Source: Rhizobiales bacterium GAS188
Lineage (GTDB): Bacteria > Pseudomonadota > Alphaproteobacteria > Rhizobiales > Beijerinckiaceae
Assembly (NCBI GenBank): GCA_900104855.1
Contig: FNSS01000001.1
Location: 7,759,001 to 7,823,000 of the forward strand
DNA: 64,000 nt
Reading direction: 5' to 3'
Shown in pieces: positions 11,001 through 19,522 of the stretch. Position numbers and translations under genes: made by a program. The notes under the pieces were generated by a model. That model searched no databases. It worked only from the letters and a program-made list of their open reading frames with translations, and had not been told where the DNA came from. Every line of letters starts with the position of its first letter. Position 1 is the stretch's first letter.

Positions 11001-13629
11001 GGATGAGCCGCCGGGCCGCGTTTTCGTGCTGCGGGCCGACCTGATTCCGGCCGAGACGCGCGCCCTTCTCATCTCGGTGGCGCGGGTCGTGCTCGTGGCG
11101 CAGCGCGGCAGCCTCTTCGACCAGCTCGACAGGATCGCCGAAGCCAAGGTGCCGGTGAAGTCCGTTGCGAAACGCGTTGCCGCTGCTTCCGAGCCGCAAT
11201 TGCCGCCACCTGTGCCGGAGCTCGAATTCTTCAACGGGCTCGGCGGCTTTGCCGAGGGCGGCAAGGAATATGTGACGATCCTTGGTCCCGGCCAGTCGAC
11301 GCCGGCGCCCTGGATCAACGTCATCGCCAATCCAACCTTCGGCTTCCAGGCCGCGACCGAAGGCAGCGGCTATACCTGGTCGGTCAACAGCCGGGAGAAC
11401 CAGCTCACCCCGTGGTCGAACGATCCCGTCAGCGATCGTCCGGGCGAAGCGTTCTATCTGCGCGACGACGACAGCGGCGAATTGTGGAGCCCGACCGCCC
11501 TTCCCATCCGCGACGAAGCGGCGACCTACATGGCCCGCCACGGGCGCGGATATAGCCGGTTCGAGCACACCGCACATGGAATCGCGGCCGATCTCCTGCA
11601 ATTCGTGCCGATCGACGCCTCCATCAAGATCTCGCGCCTGTTGCTCCGCAATCGGTCGAGCCGCAGCCGGCATCTCAGCGTGACGGCCTATGTGGAATGG
11701 GTGCTCGGCCCATCCCGGTCAGCCTCGCTTCCCTTCGTGACGACCGAGATCGACCGGAGCACCGGTGCGATGTTCGCCCGAAACCCGTGGAGCACGGACT
11801 TCGGATCGCGCATCGCTTTTGTCGATATGGGTGGGCGCCAGACGGAATGGACCGGCGACCGCCGCGAGTTCATCGGCCGCAATGGTAGGCTCGCCCATCC
11901 GGCGGCACTCGCCAATGCGGCACCGCTCTCCGGCGCTGTCGGGGCCGGCCTCGATCCCTGCGGCGCCATGCACACCAAGGTCGAGCTGCCGCCCAATGGC
12001 AGCGTCGAGATCGTCGTCTTCCTCGGCGAAGCTGCGAGCGCCGAGGAGGCGCGCGATCTGATCAGGCAATATCGCAGCGCCGATCTCGACGGCGTGCGGG
12101 CGCAGGTCGCTCGCTACTGGGACGATGCCCTCGGCGCTGTCGAGGTGAAGACGCCGCTACGGTCGATGGACATCATGCTGAATGGCTGGCTGCTCTATCA
12201 GACGCTCGCCTGCCGCGTCTGGGCGCGCTCCGCCTTCTACCAGGCGAGCGGCGCCTATGGCTTCCGCGATCAGCTCCAGGACGGTATGGCGCTCACGGCC
12301 TCGCGCCCCATGGTGACGCGTGAGCATCTGCTGCGCGCCGCGGCGCGGCAATTCGTCGAGGGCGACGTGCAGCATTGGTGGCTGCCGCATTCCGGCCAGG
12401 GCGTGCGCACCCGCATCTCCGATGATCGCGCCTGGCTCGCCTACACGGTCGGCCATTATGTCGGCGCCAGCGGAGATCTCGCCGTTCTCGATGAGCCTGT
12501 CTCCTTCCTCGAAGGCCAGGCGCTGAAGGAGGGCGAGCATGACAGCTTCTTCCATCCGACGATCTCCGACCAGACCGCCACCCTGTTCGAGCATTGCGCC
12601 CGAGCCCTCGACCAAAGCCTCGCTCTCGGCGGCCATGGCCTGCCTCTGATCGGCACCGGCGACTGGAATGACGGCATGAACCGCGTCGGCGAGAGGGGTG
12701 AAGGCGAGAGCGTCTGGCTCGGCTGGCTCCTGCACGCAGCGCTCACGGCTTTCGCCCCCCTCGCCGAGGCGCGCCATGAGACGGCGCGCGCCGCCACCTG
12801 GCGCGCCCATGCGGTCGGCTTGCAGGCCTCGCTCGAGCACGAAGCCTGGGATGGCGACTGGTACCGGCGAGGCTATTTCGACGACGGCACACCGCTCGGC
12901 TCGGCGACGAGCCGAGAATGCCGGATCGATTCCATCGCCCAGTCCTGGGCGGTGCTGTCGGGCGCGGCGGAGCCGGGTCGGGCAAGCCGCGCCATGGCGG
13001 CCGTCGAACGGGAGCTGATCCGCCCTGAGGACAGGTTGGCGCTGCTCTTCGCCCCGCCTTTCGACAAGACGCCACTCGATCCCGGCTATATCAAAGGCTA
13101 TCCGCCCGGCATCCGCGAGAATGGCGGCCAGTATACCCACGCGGCTCTGTGGTCGGTGATGGCTTTCGCGGCCCTCGGCGAGGGCGATCAGGCGGTCGAC
13201 CTATTCTCGCTCCTCAACCCCATCAACCATGCCCGCACACGGGCGGACCTGCTCCGCTACAAGGTCGAGCCCTATGTCGTCGCCGCCGATATCTATGCCA
13301 CACCGCCGCATATCGGGCGCGGTGGCTGGACCTGGTACACGGGCTCGGCCGGCTGGATGCAGCGGGCCGGCATCGAGAGCATACTCGGCCTGCATATCGA
13401 CGCCGGCTTCCTGCGTCTCGACCCGTGCATTTCGAAGGCCTGGCGGAGTTTCGAGATGACGCTGCGACACGGTTCGGCGCGCTATGAGATCCTCGTCGAG
13501 AACCCCGACGGGGTGAGCCGCGGCGTTCTCTGCGTCGAGCTCGACGGAACGGCGATCACGGAACGGCCGTGGCGCGTGGCGCTCCTGGATGACGGCGGGA
13601 TCCATCGGGTTCGCGTGCGGCTTGGCTGA
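5044..13629 (+). CDS. ndvB: Cyclic beta-1,2-glucan synthase (ChvB/NdvB type)
   Basis: This 2861-aa inner-membrane enzyme makes periplasmic cyclic beta-1,2-glucan from UDP-glucose. Parts in order: an N-terminal cytoplasmic region; membrane helices near 415-470; a glycosyltransferase domain with the DADTRLP motif near 639-645, an LLSHDLFEG motif near 737 and HHRWARGDW near 785; more membrane helices between about 833 and 1000; a glycoamylase-like domain (about 1060-1530, FYNWYDTRDLRPLDP, MAHHQGM); carbohydrate-binding beta repeats; and a C-terminal GH94 phosphorylase-like domain (about 2350-2840) with GTGDWNDGMN near 2535 containing the catalytic Asp. Length fits the family (about 2800-2900 aa). 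The start is the first ATG of the frame and lacks a strong ribosome site, so the true start could differ slightly. The gene looks intact. Confidence 0.95.
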   Translation: MRGAKVHVTSVLRQVFRRRPSPSPWDSQEPVREELFSVERLEEHARSLAVAQKVAAKPTKGHPLAGRLAKNGTILFEAYRAIVKAIDEGRAITPAAEWLIDNYHLVERQIREIHSDLPPGYYRQLPKLAAGPFAGYPRVFGMAWAFVAHTDSRFDADMLLRYARAYQDVQPLTIGELWAVSITLRIVLIENLGRLARQIVQSRAARQQADGLADRLLGAGGLEPEPVAVVLADHENARLEDAFAVQLVHRLRDQDPRITPALTWLDQRLAAQEMTADTVVREVHRRQGASNVTVRNIITSLRLISDVDWKELFERISLVDEALAAGSAFRDMDFPTRNLYRSAIEELARGSDRTELDIAQSAVLAAERVEASCPAPAQDRRGDPGYHLLAGGRRDFETAIGFRLPLRKWPSHLNRAFGIGGYASAIAAATAVLLALPLFALASVGVNGVCLSLLGVLGAVPAIDAAVALVNRAVTFGFSATLLPALELRDGVPSHLRTLVAVPTLLTTPEAIEEQIERLEIHHLASPEGDLHFALLSDWIDAATEHAEGDEALLATAAEGIARLNRRYGPAPGGARFLLLHRRRIWNAGEGRWIGWERKRGKLHELNRLLRGATDTTFMEAEGTPPCPPADIRYVVTLDADTRLPRDTVRRLIGKMAHPLNRPRFDAEAGRVVEGYAVLQPRVTPSLPVGREGSLFQRIFSSLSGIDPYASAVSDVYQDLFGEGSYAGKGIYDVDAFEAALAGRVPDSTLLSHDLFEGVFARAGLASDVEVVEEFPSRYDVGALRHHRWARGDWQLLPWILGRGPTPGPTSQAPDGIPAIGRWKMLDNLRRTLSAPVAVLALLAGWAMPLDAALIWTVFVLATIVLPTLIPVVAAIPPRRPGITIASHMRALGGDFRLALTLSALIVTFLAHQAWLMGDAIARTLWRLFVSRRHLLEWVPAAQAKIGRHLDVLGFYRWMAGALVIAAAAMIFAWLSGHGTLALTAPFAALWLASPAVARLVSLPPRVAGQQPVSEADTHALRLTARRTWRFFECFVTSTDHMLPPDNFQEDPAPVLAHRTSPTNLGLYLLSVASARDFGWIGTGEAIERLEATLANMSGLARFRGHFYNWYDTRDLRPLDPRYVSSVDSGNLAGHLIALANACREWQARPLEAGSRLAGVGDALDLAREEAGRLQDGRLTQTVTFGQLDKALASLASAVRTTPVAGDDFADWLAGLAGEAETMVDIARALAIERGDETGADMLFWARASLSSIEAHRRDLGQRADAATSLETRLSALEDSARSMALAMEFGFLLDRDRNLLSIGYLVPEGTLDPNCYDLLASEARLASFIAIAKGDVPARHWFRLGRAVTPVAHGAALISWSGSMFEYLMPSLVMRAPAGSLLEQTSRLVVRRQIDYAATLRLPWGISESAYNARDLEFTYQYSNFGVPGLGLKRGLGENLVIAPYATALATMVDPRAASSNLARLAKAGALGRYGYYEALDYTPIRVPEGEDVAIVRAFMAHHQGMTIVAVADAVLDGLMRTRFHAEPIVQATELLLQERTPRDVAVARPWATEAKSAANTRDIEPAGGRRFASAHQATPATHLLSNGRYATMLTAAGSGYSRWGDLAVTRWREDATCDDSGSYIYLRDIRSGEVWSAGFQPSGAEPDEYNVAFNEDRAEFARRDATLTTTLDVLVSAEDDAEVRRVTITNAGSRAREVEITSYAELVLAPQAADIAHPAFSKLFVETEYLSDVGAILATRRRRSPTEPEIWAAHLSIVDGEVVGKPEIETDRTRFLGRGHGIRTPIAVIDGRALSNTVGTVLDPIFALRRRVRIAPGAIVRIAFWTMVASTREALLDSVDKHRDTTGFGRAATLAWTQAQVQLHHLGITAGEAALFQRLAGHVIYAAPTLRPSSDTIRRGAGAQPGLWAQGVSGDLPIVVLRIADTENLDIARELLQAHEYWRMKQLAVDLVILNERQSSYVQDLQIALETLVRTSQSRPQTGPDEPPGRVFVLRADLIPAETRALLISVARVVLVAQRGSLFDQLDRIAEAKVPVKSVAKRVAAASEPQLPPPVPELEFFNGLGGFAEGGKEYVTILGPGQSTPAPWINVIANPTFGFQAATEGSGYTWSVNSRENQLTPWSNDPVSDRPGEAFYLRDDDSGELWSPTALPIRDEAATYMARHGRGYSRFEHTAHGIAADLLQFVPIDASIKISRLLLRNRSSRSRHLSVTAYVEWVLGPSRSASLPFVTTEIDRSTGAMFARNPWSTDFGSRIAFVDMGGRQTEWTGDRREFIGRNGRLAHPAALANAAPLSGAVGAGLDPCGAMHTKVELPPNGSVEIVVFLGEAASAEEARDLIRQYRSADLDGVRAQVARYWDDALGAVEVKTPLRSMDIMLNGWLLYQTLACRVWARSAFYQASGAYGFRDQLQDGMALTASRPMVTREHLLRAAARQFVEGDVQHWWLPHSGQGVRTRISDDRAWLAYTVGHYVGASGDLAVLDEPVSFLEGQALKEGEHDSFFHPTISDQTATLFEHCARALDQSLALGGHGLPLIGTGDWNDGMNRVGERGEGESVWLGWLLHAALTAFAPLAEARHETARAATWRAHAVGLQASLEHEAWDGDWYRRGYFDDGTPLGSATSRECRIDSIAQSWAVLSGAAEPGRASRAMAAVERELIRPEDRLALLFAPPFDKTPLDPGYIKGYPPGIRENGGQYTHAALWSVMAFAALGEGDQAVDLFSLLNPINHARTRADLLRYKVEPYVVAADIYATPPHIGRGGWTWYTGSAGWMQRAGIESILGLHIDAGFLRLDPCISKAWRSFEMTLRHGSARYEILVENPDGVSRGVLCVELDGTAITERPWRVALLDDGGIHRVRVRLG

Positions 13630-13643
13630 CCCCACGGTTCCGC

Positions 13644-14207
13644 TTACTGGCGCGCCCGCAGGCGCGCGGCGCGAACCTGCAGATAGAGGATCAGCAGCGA
13701 CAGGCACAGCACGCTCACAATATGCAGCGTGGCGAGGGAGCGATTCTCGGACGCCGTGAAGTCTTCCAAGGGCGCTCCGGAAAGGCGCGCCCCGAGCATG
13801 CCGAGCGTTGCGCCGACAGCGCTCAGAGCCAGGCCCCGGAACCTGCGCCGGCCCTCGAACAATCCGGCCGCGATCAGCATGCAGGGAATGTAGAAGAGCT
13901 CGACCAGCGATGCCGGCCCGAGCCCCTTGGTGCACAGTGCCGTATTGGCGATGCCGGTGACGACGATCAGCACGCTCGCAGCGAGTGCATTGCGGCGCGC
14001 AACGGCCGGCACCGCGGCGTAGAATGGCGTCGACAGCCAGGCGAGAATCGCGGGCCCCGCCTTCGCTCCGACGATCGCGTAGGCATAGAGCGGATAGAAG
14101 GGCTGATTGCAGACAACGACCAGCGCGACCGTAGTTGCGACGGCGAGCCGCGCGTCTCGGGCCTCGAAATATCGAAGGAAGCGCTGCAGGCTCGCGGGCA
14201 TTTTCAT
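13644..14207 (-). CDS. Small multi-pass membrane protein, unknown function
   Basis: This 187-aa protein has five to six hydrophobic segments, for example residues about 21-50, 58-85, 93-118, 124-140 and 160-180, with a short basic C-terminus. I recognise no domain. It converges on the cyclic glucan synthase with only 14 bp between stops, so the two share a 3' boundary but not an operon. A role in the envelope is likely from its topology; a link to glucan processing is only a guess from position. Its start ATG is followed by MPASLQRF, and the frame has no better start. Confidence 0.6.
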   Translation of the reverse strand: MKMPASLQRFLRYFEARDARLAVATTVALVVVCNQPFYPLYAYAIVGAKAGPAILAWLSTPFYAAVPAVARRNALAASVLIVVTGIANTALCTKGLGPASLVELFYIPCMLIAAGLFEGRRRFRGLALSAVGATLGMLGARLSGAPLEDFTASENRSLATLHIVSVLCLSLLILYLQVRAARLRARQ

Positions 14208-14290
14208 GCCGATACCGTCACACGAGGGGAGATGTCCCCATGACGCATCATGCGTCCAGACAGGCTTTCACGGAAGACAGCGCCGCGCTG

Positions 14291-15115
14291 CTACCCGCGG
14301 CGCCGCTGCGACTTCCCCAAGAGCTGCGACAGCGCCAGCAACAGCGACGAGATGACGATCATCACGGTTGAAATGGCCGCGATGGTTGGATCGATCTGGT
14401 CGCGCAGCGCATTGAACATGTTGCGGGTGAGCGTCGAATTATCGCCGCCCGACACGAACATGGCGACAACGACCTCGTCGAACGAGGTCAGGAAGGACAA
14501 GACGGCGGCCGTAACCAGGGCAAAGCGGATCTGCGGCAGGGTGACGAGGAGGAAGGCTTTCGGTCGCGAGGCGCCCACGCTGCGCGCCACCCGCTCCTGG
14601 TTCATGTCGTAGCTCTTGAGCGCCGAGGTCACGATCATCACCACGATGGGCATGGCGAGCATGCTGTGGGCCAGCACGATGCCAAACAGCGTGTTGACCA
14701 GTTTCAGCCGCACATAGGCGTAGAAGACGCCGATGCCGACCAGGATGATCGGCACGATGATCGGCGTCAGCAGCACCGGCATGACGAGGCCGGCAAAGCG
14801 CAGCCGCGAGACGAACAGCCCATAGGCCGCCATGGTCCCGAGCGGCGTTGCCACGCACATCGTCAGGAAACCGGCTTTCAGCGATGTCGCGGTCGCCTGC
14901 ATCCATGAGGCGGAGTTCAGATAGTTCGCGTACCAGCGCAAGGACCAATGCCGCGGCGGGAATTCGAGATATTGCGAGTCGGAGAACGACATCGGGATGA
15001 TGATGAGGGTCGGCAGCACCAGGAAGGTCATGACGGCGGCGGCGACGAGATAAAGCCATAGACGCGACCGGTGCGTGATCTGCGTCTCCGAGGCCGGGCG
15101 CGACAGGAAGCTCAT
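14291..15115 (-). CDS. ABC transporter permease, PotC type
   Basis: This 274-aa inner-membrane permease belongs to the spermidine/putrescine class. The N-terminus is cytoplasmic, a first helix spans about 20-45, the segment FSDSQYLEFPPRHWSLRWY is typical of PotC/PotI-like proteins, and four to five further helices carry the EAA-loop (ARSVGASRPKAFLLVTLP near 190-210) that contacts the ATPase. It is the last gene of the minus-strand set enolase - binding protein - ATPase - PotB-like - PotC-like, 10 bp behind the PotB-like gene. Substrate class is inferred from the family; this class also carries other amines, opines and organic acids. Confidence 0.88.
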   Translation of the reverse strand: MSFLSRPASETQITHRSRLWLYLVAAAVMTFLVLPTLIIIPMSFSDSQYLEFPPRHWSLRWYANYLNSASWMQATATSLKAGFLTMCVATPLGTMAAYGLFVSRLRFAGLVMPVLLTPIIVPIILVGIGVFYAYVRLKLVNTLFGIVLAHSMLAMPIVVMIVTSALKSYDMNQERVARSVGASRPKAFLLVTLPQIRFALVTAAVLSFLTSFDEVVVAMFVSGGDNSTLTRNMFNALRDQIDPTIAAISTVMIVISSLLLALSQLLGKSQRRRG

Positions 15116-15125
15116 GCGCGAAAGC

Positions 15126-16031
15126 TCATATGCCGTGCCCGCCGAAGACGCGCTCGAGCCGCACCAGGCGCGAGGCCGCGTAGAGAACGATCATCGTCAG
15201 GACCAGGAGCACGACGCCGAGCGCGCTCGCCGCCCCCCAATTGAAGAAGATCTCGATGTCGTTGGCGATACGGTTCGCGACCATGATCACCTTGCCGCCG
15301 CCCAGCATCGCCGGCGTCACATAGACCCCAAGGCACAGGATGAAGACGATCAACGCGCCGGCAAGCAGCCCGGGGAGCGACAGCGGGAAGAACACCTGCC
15401 AGAAGGCGCGCGTCGGGCCAGCTCCGAGATTGGCCGCAGCCTTCATGTAGTCGGCGTCGATCGACCGCATCGAGCCATAGACCGGCAGAATCAGGAAAGG
15501 CAGCATGATATGCACCATGCCGATCAAGGTGCCGTTCAGATTGTAGACGAGGGTCAACGGCTCCTCCCAGAGCCCCAGCTTGATGCCCCAGCTGTTGACG
15601 AGCCCCTGGCGCTGCAGCAGCACCAGCCAGGCATAGGTCCGCACCAGGATCGAGGTCCAAAACGGCATCAGCACGCCGATCATGCAGAGATTGGCGATGC
15701 GTACAGGCAATTGCGACAGGACATAGGCCAAGGGATAGCCGACGAGGACGCAGATCGCCGTCGCCAAGGCGCTGATCTCGAAGGTCGCAATGAATATGCG
15801 CCCATAGGATGGCTGCTCGATCAGGCGCTGGTAGTTCACGAGGCTGATGCTGCCGTCATCGGCGAGGAAGGACAGCCAGAACAGCCAGCCGACCGGCACG
15901 ACCATCGTGACGACGACGAGAGCGAGCGCCGGAAGGCCGAGGCCGAACAGGGCGACCCGCTCACCGAGGGCGTCGCGCCGCAAGCCCTCAGCGTTCGGCT
16001 TCGCGGTCGGCATAACCTGACCCAGGCTCAC
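15126..16031 (-). CDS. ABC transporter permease, PotB type
   Basis: This 301-aa inner-membrane permease is the partner of the PotC-type protein. It has six predicted helices and an EAA-like loop (AAANLGAGPTRAFWQVFFPLS, residues about 200-220). The start is GTG, and its GTGA overlaps the ATPase stop by 4 bp, which implies translational coupling. An internal ATG lies 18 bp downstream. It forms the membrane channel of the importer with its neighbours; substrate not shown by sequence. Confidence 0.88.
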   Translation of the reverse strand: MSLGQVMPTAKPNAEGLRRDALGERVALFGLGLPALALVVVTMVVPVGWLFWLSFLADDGSISLVNYQRLIEQPSYGRIFIATFEISALATAICVLVGYPLAYVLSQLPVRIANLCMIGVLMPFWTSILVRTYAWLVLLQRQGLVNSWGIKLGLWEEPLTLVYNLNGTLIGMVHIMLPFLILPVYGSMRSIDADYMKAAANLGAGPTRAFWQVFFPLSLPGLLAGALIVFILCLGVYVTPAMLGGGKVIMVANRIANDIEIFFNWGAASALGVVLLVLTMIVLYAASRLVRLERVFGGHGI

Positions 16032-17173
16032 GGGACGGCGCTCTCGTCAGAGCAGGTTTCTTGCGAGCGGGATTCTTGCGAGCAGGTTTCTTGGGCCAGG
16101 AGGATGGTGTCCTCGGGCTCGAGCCCGAGCCTCACCTCTTCGCCGGGCTTCGGCAGCGCCGCCATAGCGCCGCTCGTCGATACGCCGCGCACGCCGATCT
16201 CGGCGCCGCCGGCGAGCCTGGCCTGCAGCAGGAAGCTGTCGCCTTGGTAGACGATGTTCTGAACGATGCCGCGCAGCACGTTCAAATGATCCTGCCGATG
16301 GTCCTGCATCGCGCCGCTCAGGATCTGCAGCCTTTCGGGGCGCAGCATCAAGAGGCAAGGTCCCTTCGGCGTCGAGCTGCCCGGCAGCTTCAGTCTCTCC
16401 CCCTGGCAGATGAAGGCACCATTCGATGTCTCGACCGGCAGGAACGTCGATTCGCCGATGAACTCGGCGACAAAGCGGTTGGCCGGCCGCTCGTAGAGAC
16501 GCCTCGGCGTATCGAGCTGCATGATGCGTCCGCCCCGGATGACGGCGACGCGATCCGACATGGTCAAGGCTTCACGCTGGTCATGCGTCACATAGACCGT
16601 GGTCATCCCGAGCTTGTCGTGCAGGCGCCGCAGCTCAATCTGCATATGCTCGCGCAACTGCTTGTCGAGCGCCGATAGCGGCTCGTCCATCAACAGGATG
16701 CGCGGCTCGAACACGATGGCGCGCGCCAAGGCCACGCGTTGCCTCTGGCCGCCCGATAATTGCTCGACGCGGCGCGAGCCGAGACCTGCGAGCTGGACCA
16801 TCTCCAGCGCCTGCTCGATCCGCTTCGCCGCGTCGGCTTTGGCGACTTTCCGCAGCCGCAGCGGAAAGCCGATATTGGCCGCGACATCCATATGCGGGAA
16901 CAAGGCATAGCTCTGGAACACCATGCCGATATCGCGCTTGTGCGGAGCGAGGCGGATCACCTCGGTCTCGCCGAATTTCAGGCTGCCCCAATCGGGGCGC
17001 GTGAAGCCGGCAAGCACCATGAGCAGGGTCGTCTTGCCGGAACCCGACGGCCCCAACAGGGTCAGAAACTCGCCGCTCCTGATCTCGAGATCGACATGGT
17101 CGAGCGCGCGGACCGCCCCATAAGCCTTGGTGATTTGCCTGATGCTGATGGGAAGTGATGCTCCGCGAGCCAT
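16028..17173 (-). CDS. ABC transporter ATP-binding protein, PotA type
   Basis: This 381-aa ATPase powers the polyamine-class importer. Walker A GPSGSGKTT is near residue 42, the signature LSGGQRQRVALARA near 140, Walker B ILLMDEPLSALD near 160, and the H-loop THDQ near 200. A C-terminal TOBE-like domain follows (about 280-365). I prefer the ATG at 17173, with GAGGAC upstream; a TTG at 17197 in the same frame would add 8 residues. The extreme C-terminus is odd: three 15-bp tandem units encode a Cys/Ser/Glu-rich tail (QETCS-type repeats). It lies just after the binding-protein gene and overlaps the PotB-type gene. Confidence 0.9.
   Translation of the reverse strand: MARGASLPISIRQITKAYGAVRALDHVDLEIRSGEFLTLLGPSGSGKTTLLMVLAGFTRPDWGSLKFGETEVIRLAPHKRDIGMVFQSYALFPHMDVAANIGFPLRLRKVAKADAAKRIEQALEMVQLAGLGSRRVEQLSGGQRQRVALARAIVFEPRILLMDEPLSALDKQLREHMQIELRRLHDKLGMTTVYVTHDQREALTMSDRVAVIRGGRIMQLDTPRRLYERPANRFVAEFIGESTFLPVETSNGAFICQGERLKLPGSSTPKGPCLLMLRPERLQILSGAMQDHRQDHLNVLRGIVQNIVYQGDSFLLQARLAGGAEIGVRGVSTSGAMAALPKPGEEVRLGLEPEDTILLAQETCSQESRSQETCSDESAVP
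16050..16094. repeat. Three 15-bp tandem repeats inside the PotA-type gene
   Basis: Units GAGCAGGTTTCTTGC (16050-16064), GAGCGGGATTCTTGC (16065-16079) and GAGCAGGTTTCTTGG (16080-16094) follow each other directly. They are in frame and encode pentapeptide repeats QETCS/QESRS/QETCS at the C-terminal end of the ATPase, beyond the conserved fold. A slippage-prone length-variable tail is the simplest reading. Confidence 0.85.
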
Positions 17174-17201
17174 TCGGCGGTCGTCCTCGTCGATCAACCG
17201 A

Positions 17202-18263
17202 TCACTCGGTCAGCATGTTCTGATAGGCGGCCGAAGCCTTCTCCTCGAACTTGATATACCAGTCGAGATCGATCACGAGCTGCTTTGCGGCATTGTCCGG
17301 ATAGGACGGCAATTTCTTCGCGTAGCCGGGCTCGATCGCGCCGAGGTCATAGGCCGTGCTGTTGGTCGGCCCATAAGTGATGTATTTCGTGAACTCGGCC
17401 TGATATTGCGGCTTCGAGATCTCGGCGAGGAACTTCATCGCCAGATCCTTATGCGGCGCGCCCTTGGCGATCGCGTAGCAGTCATAATCGAGCAGGCCCT
17501 GATTGAAGGTATAGGCAACCTTGCCGCCATCCTTGGCGGCCACGTCGAAGCGCCCGTTCCAGCCGGTGATCATGTCCACTTCGCCATCCTTCATCAACTG
17601 GGCATGCTGGGCGCCCGACGCCCACCACACGGCGATGTTCGGCTTCAGCTCCTTGATCTTCTTGATAGCGCGCTCGATGCCGCCTGGCGCCGACAGCACC
17701 TCATAGACCTTGTCGGCCGCAACGCCGTCCGCCATCAAGGCGGGCTCGAGCGCGCCGGCGACCGCGTTGCGATAGGCGCGCTTGCCCGGGAATGTCTTCA
17801 CGTCCCAGAAATCGGCCCAGCTCTGCGGACCCTTGTCGCCATAGGTCTTGGTGTTCCAGGCGAGCACGGTGGAGAACACATCGCCGCCGACGCAATAATC
17901 CTGCGAGGTTCCCCGCACGAAATGCGAGACGTCGATCGTCTTATAGTCGAGCTTCTCCAGAATGCCCTCCGCGCCCGCCCGTGCCGCGCTGCCCGAACCG
18001 CTGGCGACAATGTCCCAGGTCACCGCGCCGGCCTTCACCTTCAGCCGCAGATCGGCGATGCCCGCATAGGTCTCCTCCTTGATGGTGATGCCCATCGCCT
18101 TGGCAGCCGGCTGGAACAAAGCCTTGCTTTGCGCCTCCTGATACGATCCGCCGAAGGAGACGACCGTCAATTGCTGCGCGCTCGCCGGCGCGGCCAGCAG
18201 CGTGCCGGCTCCGCCCAGGATGATCGCGGACAGCGCCGAGCCCAACAGACATTTTCCGAGCAT
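17202..18263 (-). CDS. ABC transporter substrate-binding protein, PotD/PotF class
   Basis: This 353-aa periplasmic protein has a typical signal peptide (MLGKCLLGSALSAIILGG, cleavage after ASA near residue 29). It then reads LTVVSFGGSYQEAQSKALFQP, a hallmark opening of the spermidine/putrescine and opine-type binding proteins. It should capture the substrate and deliver it to the adjacent PotB/PotC/PotA-type subunits. Ligand residues cannot be assigned by eye. It is followed closely by the ATPase gene, and a 98-bp gap separates it from the upstream enolase-type gene, which could hold an extra promoter. Confidence 0.9.
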   Translation of the reverse strand: MLGKCLLGSALSAIILGGAGTLLAAPASAQQLTVVSFGGSYQEAQSKALFQPAAKAMGITIKEETYAGIADLRLKVKAGAVTWDIVASGSGSAARAGAEGILEKLDYKTIDVSHFVRGTSQDYCVGGDVFSTVLAWNTKTYGDKGPQSWADFWDVKTFPGKRAYRNAVAGALEPALMADGVAADKVYEVLSAPGGIERAIKKIKELKPNIAVWWASGAQHAQLMKDGEVDMITGWNGRFDVAAKDGGKVAYTFNQGLLDYDCYAIAKGAPHKDLAMKFLAEISKPQYQAEFTKYITYGPTNSTAYDLGAIEPGYAKKLPSYPDNAAKQLVIDLDWYIKFEEKASAAYQNMLTE

Positions 18264-18361
18264 CGTTTGCCTCCTTCTGTGGTGTCCGTCGGCGCGTTGC
18301 GCAACGGCTCTGGCTTCAAGTCAAATCACGGCTCGTAATAGGATCAGGACTTGTCATCGGA

Positions 18362-19465
18362 TCAGGACTTGGCGCTGATCTGATAGGCTGAGCGCTCCAG
18401 CCAGCCGGGCTCGATCTCGACGCCCCAGCCGGGCTCGCTCGGGATCATCACCTTGCCGTCGCTGATCGCATAAGGCCAGTTGCGGAACAGACCATCCTGC
18501 CAAGGGTAGTAATCCGCGCCCTCGATCGAGAATTCGAGATATTTTCCGGCATTGGGGATAGCGCCGAGGAGATGCATGGTGAACAAAGTGACCATGCTGA
18601 GATTGGCGCTGTGGGGGGTGCAGGGCAGCCCCGCCTCGGCGCCCATGCGGGCGACCTGCAAAGTTCGGGTCAACCCGCCGAGATAACAGACATCCGGCTG
18701 GATGATGTCGACCGCGCGCGTCTCGATGATGCGTCGCCAGACCGGAATCATGCAGTCCTGCTCGCCACCCGCGACATCGATGCTGAGAGCGTCGGTGACC
18801 TCCTTGGTCTGCTCGATCTCCCAATAGGGGCAAGGCTCCTCGAAATGCGAAACGCCGTGATCTTCGAGCAGGCGCCCGAGCTCGATCGCGCGCTTCGGCG
18901 AGAAGCCGCTATTGCCATCAACCAGCAAGGCGACGCCATCACCCATGGCCCCGTGCATCACCTCCACGATCTCTTCCGAACGCCCCGGCCATTCATCGAC
19001 GTCGCGGCCGCATTCGGCGCCGACCCGGAACTTGAAGGCGTCGTAGCCGTGCTCATCGCGCAGGCGGGTGAGCCGCTCCGCCTCCTGCGCCGGGGTGATG
19101 TCGCGCTTCATCGATGACGCATAGACGCGCAGCTGGCGCGGCGTGCCGCCCAGGAGCTCGCAGATGCTCTTGCCTTCGAGCTTGCCGCGCAAATCCCAAA
19201 GCGCGGTATCGAGGCCGCACATTGCCCGGCACAGATAGGAGCCCGGGAATTTGTGCTCGCGCAGCGGAATGATGTCCACCAACCCCGCGATGTCGAGCGC
19301 GTCCGCGCCGAGGGCCCAAGGAGCGACCTGGCGATGCAGGACCAGCGAGGTGATGTCGGCATGATAGGGCGAAACCTGTCCCCAGCCCTGCGCGCCGTCA
19401 TCGGCAGTCACCCGGACGAATCCGACGAATGGGTTGCAGAAGGTCTCGATGCTGCGGATTTTCAT
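18362..19465 (-). CDS. Enolase-superfamily enzyme (mandelate racemase/muconate lactonizing type)
   Basis: This 367-aa enzyme has the capping domain (residues 1-115) and TIM barrel of the superfamily. Metal ligands appear as Asp183 (VDGNSG), Glu209 (FEEP) and Glu235 (GGEQD). The candidate base Lys145 sits in FKFRVG and a candidate His285 in TPHS. Such enzymes abstract a proton alpha to a carboxylate, giving dehydration, racemisation or cycloisomerisation; sugar-acid dehydratases and amino-acid racemases are both possible. It heads the minus-strand importer set and is divergent from the MocR-type regulator, so it probably acts on the imported compound. Substrate unknown. Confidence 0.88.
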   Translation of the reverse strand: MKIRSIETFCNPFVGFVRVTADDGAQGWGQVSPYHADITSLVLHRQVAPWALGADALDIAGLVDIIPLREHKFPGSYLCRAMCGLDTALWDLRGKLEGKSICELLGGTPRQLRVYASSMKRDITPAQEAERLTRLRDEHGYDAFKFRVGAECGRDVDEWPGRSEEIVEVMHGAMGDGVALLVDGNSGFSPKRAIELGRLLEDHGVSHFEEPCPYWEIEQTKEVTDALSIDVAGGEQDCMIPVWRRIIETRAVDIIQPDVCYLGGLTRTLQVARMGAEAGLPCTPHSANLSMVTLFTMHLLGAIPNAGKYLEFSIEGADYYPWQDGLFRNWPYAISDGKVMIPSEPGWGVEIEPGWLERSAYQISAKS

Positions 19466-19522
19466 GCACTGATGATCGGCGCGAAATGGCTGTCAAATAA
19501 GGTCCACTTTCGACAGAGTGTG

